Shown here: piece by piece, positions 43,841 to 58,746 of the stretch
Position numbering within the stretch: the stretch's first letter is position 1
Layout of the letters: each line of letters begins with the position of its first letter
NCBI GenBank assembly: GCA_001414345.1
Contig: LLCB01000073.1
Coordinates: 1-64,000 of the forward strand
Direction of reading: 5' to 3'
From: Hymenoscyphus infarciens
Lineage: Eukaryota; Ascomycota; Leotiomycetes; Helotiales; Helotiaceae
Length of the DNA: 64,000 nucleotides
Translations under genes and position numbers: made by a program
The notes under the pieces: generated by a model
What the model was told of the DNA's origin: nothing
Seen by the model: the letters and a program-made list of their open reading frames with translations, nothing else
The model's database searches: none

Positions 43841-46800
43841 TAACCTCTAAATACTATCTCTTTAGTTCGCTATATAACTTACGTATACTAGTAGGTAAGT
43901 ATACCAACGATATCTAATTTATAAGTAAGCTAGATAGATAGTATAATCTGCTTTTATTTAATATATTATTATATCTTATTCCTAAGAGCTCTTAACGTCT
44001 CTATATAATAGCTACTCTAATATTAAAGTATTAACCGCGGTTCTAATTAATTACTACACTTCTTATATCGTCTTATATTAAAGTATTATATAATATACTA
44101 TATATACCTTAGATTAGATCTATTAAGAGGTACTTATTAGATCTTATCCTATTTACTCTTAACTATTATATTATCGGCTTTAAAGAAGGTCTCTACTTAA
44201 TAGCTAAATAAGACTTTAAGCTTAGAGCTCTTAGGTAAGTTACTAGATAATAACACTATCTCTATATTATTAATCTCTTTCTAGATTTTAATACTATTCT
44301 TCTACTAGTAGTTAGTATAATATCCTTTTAAAAGAATAAGAAAATATACGTTAGTCTTATTATATATCGTATTATATTACTCGCTCTTATTACGTATTAT
44401 TATTATAAGCTATTAAAATTAGTCTACGTAATAACTAATAGCACTAGTAAGAATATATCTTAAGAGCTTAATTATAAACGTATTTATTCTTCTTCGTAGT
44501 ATATATATATAGATTTTCTTCTATCTTATACTTTCGTTTAAGAAGAACTTACTTAGTAGTATTCTTTATAGTATATTTCTTCTTAGCTTTATTACTCTTT
44601 ATAAACACCTTTCTAAGTCCTAGGATTTTCTTTAATATTATCTAGATAGTCTTAAAGCTTAATCTAATATTATTAACTTAATTAACTTTATAGAAGTTCT
44701 ACTTCTTATAGCTATTTATTATAAATATATTATTAGTACTATCCTTAGATTTTCTAGTACTTATAGTAATAGACTTTAGAGAGACCTTTAAGACTCTAAT
44801 AGTAGAAGGAGTCTTTAGTATAATCTTTAAAACTAGTTAGATTAAGGTAAAGATATCTATAGACTTATTCTTATCTAAGAAGAGGTTCTTAATCTAGTCT
44901 ATATTAAACTATTAGTAGAGAGTAAGGGAATTTATATTATTTATAAGTAGAGTAGGTATATTTAATCTATTTAAGTTTAGTATTATAAAAGTAAAGTAGT
45001 AAGGTATATTATAATAAATAAAACCTAGAACTTATAGAACTCTAGACAGAGGCTATAAAGGAGCTATAAACAGTTTTTTATTAATAATAAGGCTTAAGAG
45101 AGTTTTACTAGATAAGGCTACTAAAGGTTATTAAGGAGATAGAAAGAGTTAAAGAAAAGTCGTAAGTAATATATAGTAAAAGTAAATCGCGTAGGTATAA
45201 GAGAAGTTAAGTAAGCTAGAGAGAGACGAGTAAGCTATACACGCTTAATAGATAAACTATACTTGATAGATAAGCTACTATAGAATACTTATAGGTTTTA
45301 CTTAGATTGTTTTAATCAGAGGATTTAGGTTCTTATGTTCTTCTAATTTTTACACTTTTCCTAGTAGGATTTAGCAAATTCTTAGGCTTTTAGGTCTAAG
45401 GCTTCTAAGTATAAAATTAATAAGTAAGCCTTAGTTATCTTATTACTTATAGGTCTTAAGGATTTAGTTATACTTTATCTTTTAGAATTTAACGAGTTAG
45501 GTTCTGTTTCTAATAAAGTTAAGAGGTTTAGGCTCTAATAGTTTACTACGCCTTTTAGCTTCGAGGCTTACCTCTTTTATAAGCTTAAAGTTATAGTAGC
45601 CTTTAAAGTAGCTAGTATTACTTTAATATTATTATTATTATTATCTTTTATATTAGTATTAGCGTTCTTTTATCCTCCTTCTTTACTCTTCTCCTTCTTT
45701 AAATTTCCTCTTTATAGCTAGCTTACTCTCTCTTTTTATAATATCTATCTTACTTAATCTTATCTTTTAAGCTATTTTAGCTACTCTTTTTAAAATCTCT
45801 CTTTATACTATCTTAGTTAATCCCTTCCTTTTAATTCTTCTTCTTAGAATCTTTTAATAATAATTAAGTTAAGCGAATTTTATACTATAGTAAGCCTTAT
45901 AAATACTTTGTTTAATTATAAAGCTAGGACTTTATAAAGTTTAATAAGATATTAATAAGAAGTTAACTAAAAGCTTCTTTTAAATATTCTATTTATAAGA
46001 CTAAGCTTAAAGTAGAAGTTAATTAGAGAGTTTTAGTAAAAGCTATTAAGAGGTTTTAAACCTATTATATATTAATAAAGGTTAGAGTTAAATAAGCGGT
46101 CTTTAAGAATATACTTACTTATAAATATATAGTTCTCTAGTATAAATTATATTATAAGGTAATAGATTTAATAAATTAGCTATTTAGTAATACCTACTTA
46201 GTATCTTAGTTTCCTAGTACCTAGTAGCTTATATAAGTAATTTAGTAACTAATCTAGTCTTAGATAAGCTCTTAATAATAGGTAAGCTATTAATTTATAA
46301 ATAAGCTTACTAAGTACTTCTATTATAAGTCCTAATCTATAGATAAGCTTATAACTTATAAGTACTTACAAGCACTTATAAGTAAGCTTCTAACTTATAA
46401 GTAAGCTCTAAAATCTCTCTCTCTTATCCTACTTCCACTACTCCTTAGTTATAAGTAAGCTCTAAAGGCTTAGATAAGCTTATAAATACCTAAGCAGCTT
46501 ACTTATTAAGAGTCTACTTACTAACTAACTAGTAGCTTACCTATATACTAGTAGCTTATTAACTACTTAATTATAAGTAATTAAGTAATCTATAGGATAT
46601 TAAAGAGTAGGATTTTACGAAGTAGAGACTTAAGAAAATCAGTTAAATTAAGCTCTACTATAATATAATATAGTAATAAATTATATATAATTTATAAGAC
46701 ATGCCTAGATACTAGCTCTTAATCTTATAATATAAATATTAATCAAAACCTATAATATAATATAGTAATAAATTATATATAGTTTATAAGGTATATAAAT

Positions 46801-49800
46801 CCTAGGTACTAGCTCTTAACTTTATAACATAAATATTAATTAAAACCCGTAGGTATAAAACTCCTTTAATATAAACTAGGCTCTTAAAAAGAAAACCTAA
46901 ATATATAATCGAAAGATAAGTAGAAAGTTAAAGTAATAAACTAAACATAGTACTAGTACTCTATTCTTATAATAAGGAAGAAAAAAAGGAAGTAGTTACT
47001 TAGAAGCTTTTTTATCGCCTAGCCTGTCTTAAAACAAGTAAGGTTACTAAAAGAGGTTACTAAAGTTACTTCTTATTAACTCTAGACTTTTTTACTATAA
47101 GTAGTAGTATACGGTTTTATTTAAGGCTATTTCTTTTTATTATAAGCTTATTAATAGATTCTATAGATTTGTTTATAGTTTAAGAAGTATATATACGTTT
47201 ACTCTAAGATATACTATCTATATAATCTATTACTTACTTATTTAAGAAAGAGGATTTAGCGTTATATCTATTAAAAATAGTATTAGAATTATTATCTTTA
47301 TATACTTCTATATCTATATTTATAGTTACTAGTAATAAAGAAGATAGTTAGTAGAACTATTATAATAGAGAAGTCGAATAATAGTTAAGAGATTATATAC
47401 GTTATATTTATAATAGAGAAGAAAGCTCTAGTATAGAGCTAACTTCGTAGATAGTAAGGCTATTAATTATAGTATTAGTAGTAGTAGTATTAGTAAAAGA
47501 AGCTAAAGTTTATTATATATTATTATTAAAATATATTACTATTAAGAGGTTAATATTAGATTTGTTATTATTATCTTATATAAATTTATTAAAATTAATA
47601 TCTTTAATAAAGTAAAACAGAAGTAGTTTATAAACTCTTATAACTCTTACTACCTTAGCTTATATCTTCTTCTCTCGTATCTCTTATACTATAAGCTAAG
47701 TATTATTAAGGAGGTATAAGCTCGGTTTAAAAGCAGGGTTTAAATACTATAATTAACCTTAGGTCTAGGTTTTAGATAGGACTTTAAGAGTATAATCTAA
47801 GGATTATACTTTAATAGGTTAAACTTTAATCTTAAGGCTAGGAGAGCTCTTAAGAGTACGTTGTTTATCCTTATACTACTAAAGAGCTTAATGTTTATTC
47901 TATTACTATTAAATATTAATTCCTCTTTTTATAAGATTATAATAAGATCTAATTATATTAATTTACTAAGGACTTATTATATAGCTAATAGTATAAAGAG
48001 TAAGCTTAATATTATAATATCTTTTATTCTTATTCTTATCTTAAAGCCGTTCCTTATAGGTAGTCTTATTCTATAATAAGGTTATATTATCTAAAGTAGT
48101 AAGAATAAAATTAATCTATAACGCCTATATAAGAGAACTACTAATTAAGTTTATTAGTCTCTTAAAGAAAGCTATATCTTATTAAAAACAGGACTTCTAA
48201 TTCTTAAAAGCATTTTAGACTCTTATCTTTAAACGTTCTTAGATTATAGTATTATACTTAGAGTTAGTAAAACTAAGGTCGTTTAGAAGTAAGTTATATA
48301 TACTTTATAAGTGCTTAATCTCTAGTATTCTATTACTAGGATTTTTCGCTATCTTAGTAAAGCTAAAGTCCTCTTTAGTTAGAGCGTCTATAACTACTAA
48401 GTAAGCTTAGATATCTTAAAAGTAATATAAGCTAAAATTAACTTTTTATCTTTATATAATAGTAAGTAGAGACATTCTATCTAGTTTAGTTTTATAAAGA
48501 GAGATACTAAAGTTAGCTTTACTTAATAGTTATAGGTTCTTATTATTAATACTATTATATAGAACCTAATACTAGTCTATATTATTAACTTAAACACTAT
48601 ACTCTAGCTTCTTAGTATTAATAACGACTACTTTATTAAAAGTAGTACTAAAGAGTCTAGGTAGTATATAAAAGACTCTATAAATACTATAACTATAAGC
48701 TTCTTCGTTTTTAACTAGTAGTAGAAATATAAGCTATAGGAAATCGTAGTAGTACTAAAAGCGTTTAGTTACTATTAACGTCCTTATTAAAGCTATAGTA
48801 AATATAATACTATAAGTAAAGGTAAAAATTAGAGTAGAATAGTAGATATGAATTTAGGCTATACTATAGAGTAAGAATAAGAAGTAAACAGCTATAAAAT
48901 CTTTACTAAGATTAGGTAGATTATTATTATATAGAAGGTAAACTTCTAAGAACGGCTGAATTGTTACTAAAAATAAGCTTACTAATATTAGCTAAATTAT
49001 TAATAAAAGTAACCTTATAAAGATTAGCTAAATTAATTAAGTAAACTTAGAAGATAATAAATAAGATCTTAAAAAGGATCTTAAGATATTTAAAGTTATA
49101 GTTTATAGACTATATAAAACCCTTAGTTTACTAATATCCTCTAACTCTAAACAGTCTAAACTCTATTAGAACTAGTGCTTTTAACCGCGATCTTAGTAGC
49201 TAGCTTCTTAATTCTATAATTAAAAGTAATTATTAAATATAATTAAATCCTTTTTATATAATATCTATCTAAGTAGAATAAGAGCTATAATATTAAGTTT
49301 AAAGGCATCTTCGTCTATTATAGTAAGATATACCTTTTAATAATACTCGTGTTAAACTACTCTATAACCTTATATATCTACTTTAAGCTATATCCTAGTA
49401 GTTATATTAATTATTCTCTACTATAGCTTAACTAATATATACTTATCTCTATTATAATAGCCTCTACTTATACTAAACCTTTAAGCTAGGTTCTTACTCT
49501 ATAGCCTCTAACTATAAGTTAAAGGCTACTTTACTCTATTTACTAAGCTTACTTCTCTTTCTAAGCTCTAAGAATCCTTAAGTACTTTAAAGATTATATA
49601 GAAAAACTACGTTTCCTTACTTATACTTTATTAAAATCGGTATTAGAAAACGATATAATTATCTCTAACCTTATTATAAAATACTATATTTTATAGAAGG
49701 CTTTCTAGTTATAACGTAAAGAGAAGAAGTATTATATTAAGCTATAAGAGTATAATAATTACTAAGTATATTAAATTAACTAGTCTAAAAGTATATATTC

Positions 49801-52800
49801 TACTAACTATATACTAGGCTCTATAATAATTTATATCTATACTAGTATTAAATATCTCTTAAAATACTCCTCTCTTATCTACTTATTATAATAATATACT
49901 TACTTATTATAATAATCCTTTCTTAAGTTTCTTAATTATCTATTATAATATACCTCTCTTGTCTATCTATTATAATATAAGAATCTTTAGATATAGTATA
50001 GGTACTCTTTCTCCTACTATAAGTAGACTAGCTTTATATAATAGATCTATAGCTATATATAACGATTACGTCTTAGTACTTAGAGAGCCTAATACTCTAG
50101 TCTTACTAAAGATCTCGCTTAAATAGGTCGGTTCTTAGATACTATTCTAATATTCTATTCTAATCTATAATAGAAGCTCTAAGAACCTTAAGACTAATAG
50201 TAGTACTAACTACTATTATATTCTTATACTTTAGAAGAAATTAAGAATTAGACTTCTTAGAAACTTATACTAAAACTTAACATAGTCTTTTTATATATAT
50301 ATAATAGTATAAATAAGGAAGGTAGTAACTTTTAGATACGTAAGACGCTTAAGAACTTATCTAAGAGTAATTTCTTTACCTATCTTAAAAGTTAAGTAGA
50401 TTAATATATATACTTTATAAGAAGTACTATTAATATACTAGATGTAAAGAAGACTACTAATAAGGCTACTAAGAAGTAAAGAATATTATAAGAATAAGCT
50501 ACTTATTAATATAAGATCTATATAACTAAGCTAAGGTAATAGGCTAAAGAGGTTATAAGACTTTAAGCTAGAATAGTAAATCTTTAAGGTCTAAGACGTC
50601 GAGGTCGAAGATCTATAAGTAGAGTATAGTAGTAGTTAGTCTTTAGTAGTAGTACTTTATATAATATTATAGTAAAAGTAAATGTTTCTTACTATAAGTA
50701 AGATAGATAGGTTAGAATTAATATAGATATAGTATTAATTTAGATAAGATTTATATCTATAGAATTAATATAAAGAATAAGATTAATATATATAGGATTA
50801 GTATATTTATAATATTATTTAATACTTAAAAGATATAATTAAAAACTTTTATCCTAAGATATTCTTTTAATTCTATATCTTAAAAGAGTAATTAACTTTA
50901 AACTTTTATAAAAAGCTACTTATATTACTACTAAATAGGCTTAAACGTTAGTTAAGCTACTTATAGTAAGTAAGCTATTATTAGATAACCTTATACTTTA
51001 GTAGATAAGCTACTACTAAATAGGCTTAAGTATTAGTTAAGCCGCTTATAGTAGATAAGCTACTAAAGACTAGATAATCTTTAAAGTTAAGTAAACTAAT
51101 AATTAATAAGTAACTTAATTCCTTAAATCTACTAATACTTAGTAAACAACGAAATAATATTTTAGAATTACTTACTCTACCTCTTTAAATACTAGAGATA
51201 CCTTTACTAAAATATTATATATATATTAAACTATATAATCTTTAGAAGAAAGGAAGGAAAAAATAATAGCTTTATATATATTTAATTCTTACTAAGATAC
51301 TAGATATTAGGCCTTAGAATTAAGAATTTATATTAAAGTATATATTTAATAATATAGAATTAAGAACAACTTAGAAGTAGATAAGGGCTAAGTCTTAGAG
51401 CCTAAGTTATCTAGGTTCTAATTTATATTAAAGTATATATATAATAAATAATTATATTCTAGAGCTAGTATAGTATAGGCTAGGTTAATTAAATATTTAG
51501 AAGATAACTTAAAAGACTAAATCTAAGAGAATAAGTAGGTTAGAAAGGGATTTATAGGATTTAAGAATAATAACCTAGAGTACTAAAAATCTAAGGTTAT
51601 ATAGGTTAGAGAATTTAAAAGACTTAAAAATAAGAGTAAAATCTTAGAGAGTAAGAGATTAACTAGATCTTCTAAGAACTTAGAGATTAAACAGTCTACT
51701 AAGACCCTTTACTAGTCTTTAAGAAGTTACTAAATATCTTAATATATCTCTTTAACCTTTCTTACTTCTAAGTTCCTATACTAATTAGTAATATTCTTCT
51801 AATAATTAGTTAATATCTTCTTTCTTAGATATACTCCTAAGTTCCTATACTAATTAGAGTCTAACTACTTACTTATTAATACCTCTTATTTAATAGTATT
51901 TCTCTTACTCTTATACTTTATAAGTCTCTTTATTCTTAATACCTAGCCTTTTATATAAATAAAATTATTAACTTTATTCTAATAAAGGTAAATAAAATCT
52001 AGATTAAGCTAAATAACAACTATTAAGCTAACTTATAGTATTTTATAGAGTATTAATAACTTATCTAAATTATTCTTCTATATCTTTTTAATAATATCCT
52101 TACTATATATATATTATAGGATTATATACTAGAGTAGTAACTATAGATAATCTTAGAGTTAGTATTACCTAATTCTTAAAGTTTATTAGATATCTAAGAA
52201 GGAAAAGAACTATCTTAGTCCTCTAAAAAGAACTTAAAAGAAGGAGAATACCTACTAGAATATAGTAGCGGCTTTTCTATATTATTTTAGCTTAATAAAA
52301 CTTATTAACTTTAAGAGTTTCTCTCTAGTACTTATATATTATACTTTTCTATTTTATAGAATATTATATATATCTCTTTTTAAGTTCTATCTTATATACC
52401 TTTATATTCTTTTTAATTATAGATTTAAGAACTACGTCTATAAAAGTGCCTAGTATATAGACTCGTATATATTATTCCTTTAGTATTTAAATTTATAAGG
52501 TAATAGTAAGTAGAGGAAGAGTATATAAGGTATTTATTAGAGGAGAGGATTTAAGGACTTTTAAGAATGTTTCATACTTAGGTAAAGTAATAGCATTTTA
52601 ATTATAGTATTATTACTATTCTAGGTATAAGTAGTAAGTAGATAGTAGGTTTAGGTAGAGAACTATTAGCTATATCTTAACTAATAAACAAAAACGTATC
52701 TTCTAATCTTATAGTAGATAAGCTGTTATATTATAGTAGATAAGCTAGGTAAGCTAACAGGTTTAATTCTAGAAGCTAGCTAATATATTAGTATTTTTAA

Positions 52801-55800
52801 GCTCTAAACTTATATAACAAGCGTTCTTATATTTATATTATAATACCCTCTATTAAATATCTCTAAAAACTCTTCTTCTAGTTAATCTTAGGAATATATA
52901 TAGGATAGCTTATCTATTAGAGAGAGCTTACTATATTAGAGGAAAACTTAGTAATATACTAAAGTTAAAATATAGCTAGTAAAATCTAAGTAAGTAAGCT
53001 AGTAAAATTATAAGTAAGCTAATAAAAATTACTCTCTTATTATCTAGAAAACTAAATACTTAGTAGATTTATATAAAGACTATTAAAAATCCTTTATTAT
53101 ACTATTTTAAGTTTAAGATATATATTCTTTTTCTTATACTACTAAAGAATTAAATCACCTATTAAACCCTTAATATTTATATAGAGTATTATACTCTTTA
53201 ATACTATTATCTTCTTTATATCTAATACTAGAGGTAACCTCTTTTAAGCTTACTTTCCTATATCTATTACTTTATTAAAACCTTCTAATAGCTTTTAATA
53301 AATAGTAGTTTATATTTTCTTAACTCGAACTCTATCTCCTAGTCTTAAACCTATATAAGAAGTAGACTCGATTATAAGAGAATTTAAGTCTATTTACTTA
53401 TAAGATAATAGTAATTCCTCTCTTTATATATAGATTTCTTTATCTATATCTACTAATATAAGCCTTAGAATAGATTTATTAGCCTAGTTTAAAAATATAA
53501 AATTACTCGATTTTATATATTTATTAAAGAGAGTAATACTAAGCTTAGTATTCTTAAGAACTTTATACATTCTTATCTCTCTCTCTATATATATAACTAT
53601 AGTATATATTCGCGTTTTAAGTATAAACTAGTCTCTAAGATAGCTTATTATATTAATCTTAACATTTTTAAGATCCTTTACTTACCTAAGTATTAGATAT
53701 ATTATAAGTAAAAGAATAAAGAAACCTATAATTCTTATATATATATTTAATAAGAGCTTCTTTTTTTTAAATCTTCTCTTTTTAATCTCTTAGTACTATA
53801 CTTTATAAAGCTCAACGTTAGGCTATTAGTTAAGTAGTAGTAGTAGAGGCTATACTTTAAATACTTTAAGAAAATACTTTTCGGTTTCTAAAGTAAGCTA
53901 TAATTTCTCTTATTTAGATAATAAGTTATATTTTAATACTTAAAATATTAATCCTTATCTTTTAATTATTTCTAAGCTATCTTATTTCTTTTATATTCTA
54001 AGACTCTTTAAGTAATAAGATATCTTATACTTCTTTATCTTTTAATAATATTACTATATACTTTAATAATAGAGTAGAGTAATAGTAAAAGCAAGGACCT
54101 TAAAAGTACTATATATATATAGGAGAATATATTATATATTAATTATATTATATTTTATAAGGTCTTATAGTTATTAGTAGAAAGTATTTAATAATTTAAG
54201 TATATAGTTTTTAGTTTCTAGTTGTAATTCGTTACCTTATAATTTATATACCTTATTATTAATAAATAAAGAAGACTCTATACTTAAAGCTTAGATATTA
54301 CCTACGGTGTAGAGAAGTAAGGCAGCTAGCTTCTAATGTTTAATTAGCTTACCTATAACCTAGCTTACCTATATATTTAGCTACTTAGCTATTCTTCTTA
54401 AATAAGACGGTATACTAGAAACCTACTCCGAGAACCTAGTTAGAGAAATCTTAACTAAAGATACTAATATTAATTATAACTAGCTGCTTATTATATAAAG
54501 GCTTAAAACTATACTAATTAAGCCGATTCGTTTTCCCTCTATACTAGTATACCTCTATTACTAAGAAAACATTAGACTAAATAGTCTTAAGAAAATATAA
54601 ATAACTTCTTTAAAGAATATATATATAAGAAGTAATTAATAAGAAAAGAGACAGTTTCTACTAATACTTATTAAGCACTTATAGCTTATATTAAGATAAG
54701 AAATAAGGAACGCCTATAATAAACTAATAGTACTAGCTTACTTAAGATTTTACTAGCTTACCTAGTAATATAGCTTACTCTATCTAAGTAAATTATATAT
54801 TTATACTAGCTTAAGCTAGTAGTAGATATATATTACTACTATTACTCTTATATATATTTTCCTCTAATATATATTTCCTTAGTTAAGAAGATATTCTTCT
54901 AATATCTTAAAGAAGTTAGTTATAGATAGCTTAGTAGCTTAGTCTTATAAGAAGGATATTATAACTATAAAGATAATACTTAAGAAGAAAGTAGTTATAT
55001 ATTATAATATTAAAATAGGCTTAGTATAATTTATTAGTATATTATATTTAATAAGAAAGATAGATAAGAGCGAAATTTACTAAAGTCGTAGCTAAAAAAA
55101 AGGAAACCTACTAGGCCTCTTAAGAACTATATACTACTACTAAGTATATTAGTAAGCTATAGGACTATAATCCCTACTACTACTATATAACTTTATTAAT
55201 ATAAGAGTAGATATAGTAAAACTCCTATAACTATTATATAAGAGAAGCTAGTAGTAGAATTAGAAGTAAGCTAGTTAACCTTATACCTTTTTTAGTATAT
55301 TAACTATTTATTACTCTTTATAGATAAGTAATTATAGTAGAGCTAGACTTCTTATAAATTATTATTAGAATTTATTATATATTAGAGCTAGTAGTTATAT
55401 TTAATAGATATAATAGTAACCTAAAGAAGTCTAGATAGCTACTAAAGCTATATTATATATAGATATATAGCTATACTAGGTTAGAAATTAATAAACGTAT
55501 TAAAACCTAATTCTAGAGCTTTCTTATAGAATTCTATTTTAGTAAAGTATAAGCTTACTTATCTATTTAGAGCTTATTCATAGGTTAACGCTTACTTAAG
55601 CTTATTTAGAAGAGGTTTCTATTAGTTATAGAATAAGAACTTATAATTAAGATACTTATAATTAAGATACTTATAATTTCGTATATAAGAAACTATACCT
55701 TCTTATAGTAAAAGAAAAACTCATATTACTATAAAAGAATAACTTATAAGAGTTTTATATACTATCTTACTACTATTTCTATACTACTAACCTATTACTA

Positions 55801-56537
55801 ACCTACTATTATACTACTCTTTTATTACTACTATTCTATTACTATATTTCCTTAACTATAGCAAGTTTTAGATTTTTACTTTAAGTTTAAATAACTACTT
55901 AAACAATATCTATTAGATAATAGTAAGGAATGTTTATTAAAATTTTTAAATATATTTATAATTATTAAAGTTAAAAGACTAAAGCTTAACTATCTAGTAT
56001 AAGGTAATATCTATTACTCTTTCTATAAAATAGACTTATAAAGTACCTACTTTAGTACTTATAATTATAGAAAAGATAAAGCTCTCCTTATTAACTATAT
56101 ACTCTCTATTTACTTATTTGTTATTAGTATTTACTAATTCCTTAAACTTAGTATTTAATATCTATTACTTTTAATAAAGCTAAAACCCTCTATTTTAAGC
56201 TTAATATTATATATCTTTTATTAATTACTTCTCTTTCTAGAGAAAAGAGGTAATAAAAGTTAAGTAATAGGCTATATAAAATAGATCTCTAATACTTTAA
56301 AGTTTAAAGTATCTTTTAATCTTCTCTCTTTCTTTATAAGTAAAAGCCTCTATTTTAAAACTTTAAAGACTAATAAGCTATAAAGGTATTATAAAAGTAT
56401 TACCTAGAAGTCTTAGAAGTTAATAATTAATTTAGAATTTAATAAAAACTTTAGAGTTAAATTAGATATTAAGTTATTTAAAAGAAGTAATAGTAATAGC
56501 TTTATCTAATAAAACATCTAATAGATTCTCGTTTCTA

Positions 56538-56810
56538 CTACTATTTAATATAACCGTATTTTCATCTTATAAAGTAATATTTAATATAACTATATTTTCA
56601 TCTTATAGAGTAATATTTAATATAACCGCATTTTTATCCTATAAAGTAATATTTAATATAACTACGTTTTTATTCTATAGAGTAACATTTAATATATCTA
56701 TATTTCTATCTTATAAAGTAATATTTAATATACTAGTATTTCTAACGTTTATATTCTAAAGCGTAATATTTAATATACTAGCGTTTTTATCTAATAAAGT
56801 AAAATTTCTC
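56538..56810. repeat. 36-bp tandem repeat, about 7 copies
   Basis: GTAATATTTAATATA or a variant recurs at 56574, 56610, 56646, 56682, 56718, 56763 and 56799. Spacing is 36 bp apart from one 45-bp step (36 + 9). Units differ mainly by transitions. Confidence 0.85.
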
Positions 56811-58512
56811 TAAGACCTTTTTACGTTTATAAACACTCTCTTTACTTTATACGATTCCTAATAAGCGTTACTATTATTATATAGAATATATATTTTACCT
56901 TTTATTAAACCCTTTCTAATTATTATAATAAGTATATAATTAGATATATATAGATTTATAAGACTCTTAATAAGTTAAATACTTTTAGGTTTTATTATCT
57001 TATTAATTTTAAACCTAGTAGCTAATTTATAAATACTAAGAACTATCTTATTAAATTCTATATACTATTTTAGATTAGTATATAAAGTAGAACGTAAAAT
57101 ATACTAGTTTATAAGCTTTTATTTAAGTATCTTACTATTATAAGAGTGTTATATAAAAGTACTCTATCTTAATAAACCTCTTATACTTTTGTCTATTATA
57201 TTTATATTAGAATACTACTTATTTTCTAAAAGTTTTTAGTACTTAAGATAATCTAGAGAAGGTATAAGAGAAGTATTAATATAAGTAGAAGTATTATATA
57301 TCTCTACTAGCTAAGAATAAATAGTATTCTTATTATCCTTTAATATATTAGTATTAGTTATCTTAGAAAGAAGTACGTATATATAAGATTTAGCTAGAGC
57401 GACCTAGAAGGTAATACTAGTAGATGTAGAGTATTAGAGTTAACGCTTTTCTAGTTATAGAGAATAAATAAAGATATAAAGAGATACTTCTATCCTTCTA
57501 ACTTAAGACGTTCCTACTTTATAGACGTTTAATAAGCTACTAGGACTAGAGAGTAGAAGAGATATATAATATACTTATTAAGTCTTATACTATAAGAAGT
57601 AGAGGAAGAACGTTAAACTAGAAATAGAGGTAAAGCTGTCTATTTATTAAATATTAAATAATAAGCGTCTATTACTTAAGAACTAGGTAATAAACCTACT
57701 CTTATTCTCTTCTAGTCTATTGTTAAGCGTTTAGAAGCTATTATTTAAGTATTAATATATAGCTAGCTAAGGTAATATTATAAAGCTAACTAGAGAGTTA
57801 GATTATAACTATTCTATAGTTTATTACTTAGTATAGCTTATATACTATAGCTACTAGATAAAGTAAGATAATAGTTATTCTATAGATTACTTAAGTGTAT
57901 AGATATACCTATAGGCTACTAGTAAGCTATATAAGCTATATCTAAGAGATGTAGATATATAATAAGTAAATAAAAACAGTTATTAAGAGCTAGACTACCT
58001 AGCTTATCTATAGAAGGATTAGATTACTTAAACATTTTTACTTAAATAAAAGATAGCTTACTTATAGAGAATTAGCTTACTTAGAATAAAGGATTTAGCT
58101 AACTAGTAAAGAGTATTTCACGTAATAATCTAGAGCTAGTTATATAATACTCTAAGCTACTAAAAAGCACTCTACTATAGATTTAGTTATAAAATTTAAT
58201 ATATATACTATCTATACTATAGTAGTTAAAGATATATACTTTAGAAACTCTACCTCTTAAAACGCTTACTTCTTAATTAGGAATAGAATAGTTTTTCTCT
58301 AGAAGAGATAACCTCTCCTCTACCTCTTAATCCTAGTTATTATAAGTAATTATAGCCTTTAATAGATTACTTACTATCTCTAAGTCTCTTTATAATAACA
58401 ACTTTGTAGTTTAAGTAAATATAGTATCCTACTACTAAGTCCTCTCTTTTAAACCCTCTATTAGATTCTTAGTATTCTATCTAGTCCTTATTATCTTTTA
58501 GGTCTACTATAG

Positions 58513-58746
58513 CTACTTTACTAACTTCGTATTATTATAACTAAATATAGTATTCTACTAAATATACTCCTCCTTTAAATTATTAGTTTACTACTACTTT
58601 ACTATTATATTATTATAACTAAATATAGTATTCTACTAAATATACTTCTCTTTTATATCCTTAGTCTACTACTACTTTACTATTATATTATTATAAATAA
58701 ACGTAGTATTCTACTAAATACTCTTCTCCTTTAAGCTCTTAGTCTA
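58513..58746. repeat. 78-bp tandem repeat, 3 copies
   Basis: TAGTATTCTACTAAATA recurs at 58548, 58626 and 58704, with the intervening CTACTACTTTAC and TATTATTATAA also repeated. A fourth, partial unit follows at about 58744. Confidence 0.85.

Noticed and set aside
47861..48076. 71-residue hydrophobic plus-strand frame in the AT-rich block.
   Set aside because: It is rich in Ile/Leu/Asn/Ser because of base composition and matches what chance gives in AT-rich DNA of this length.
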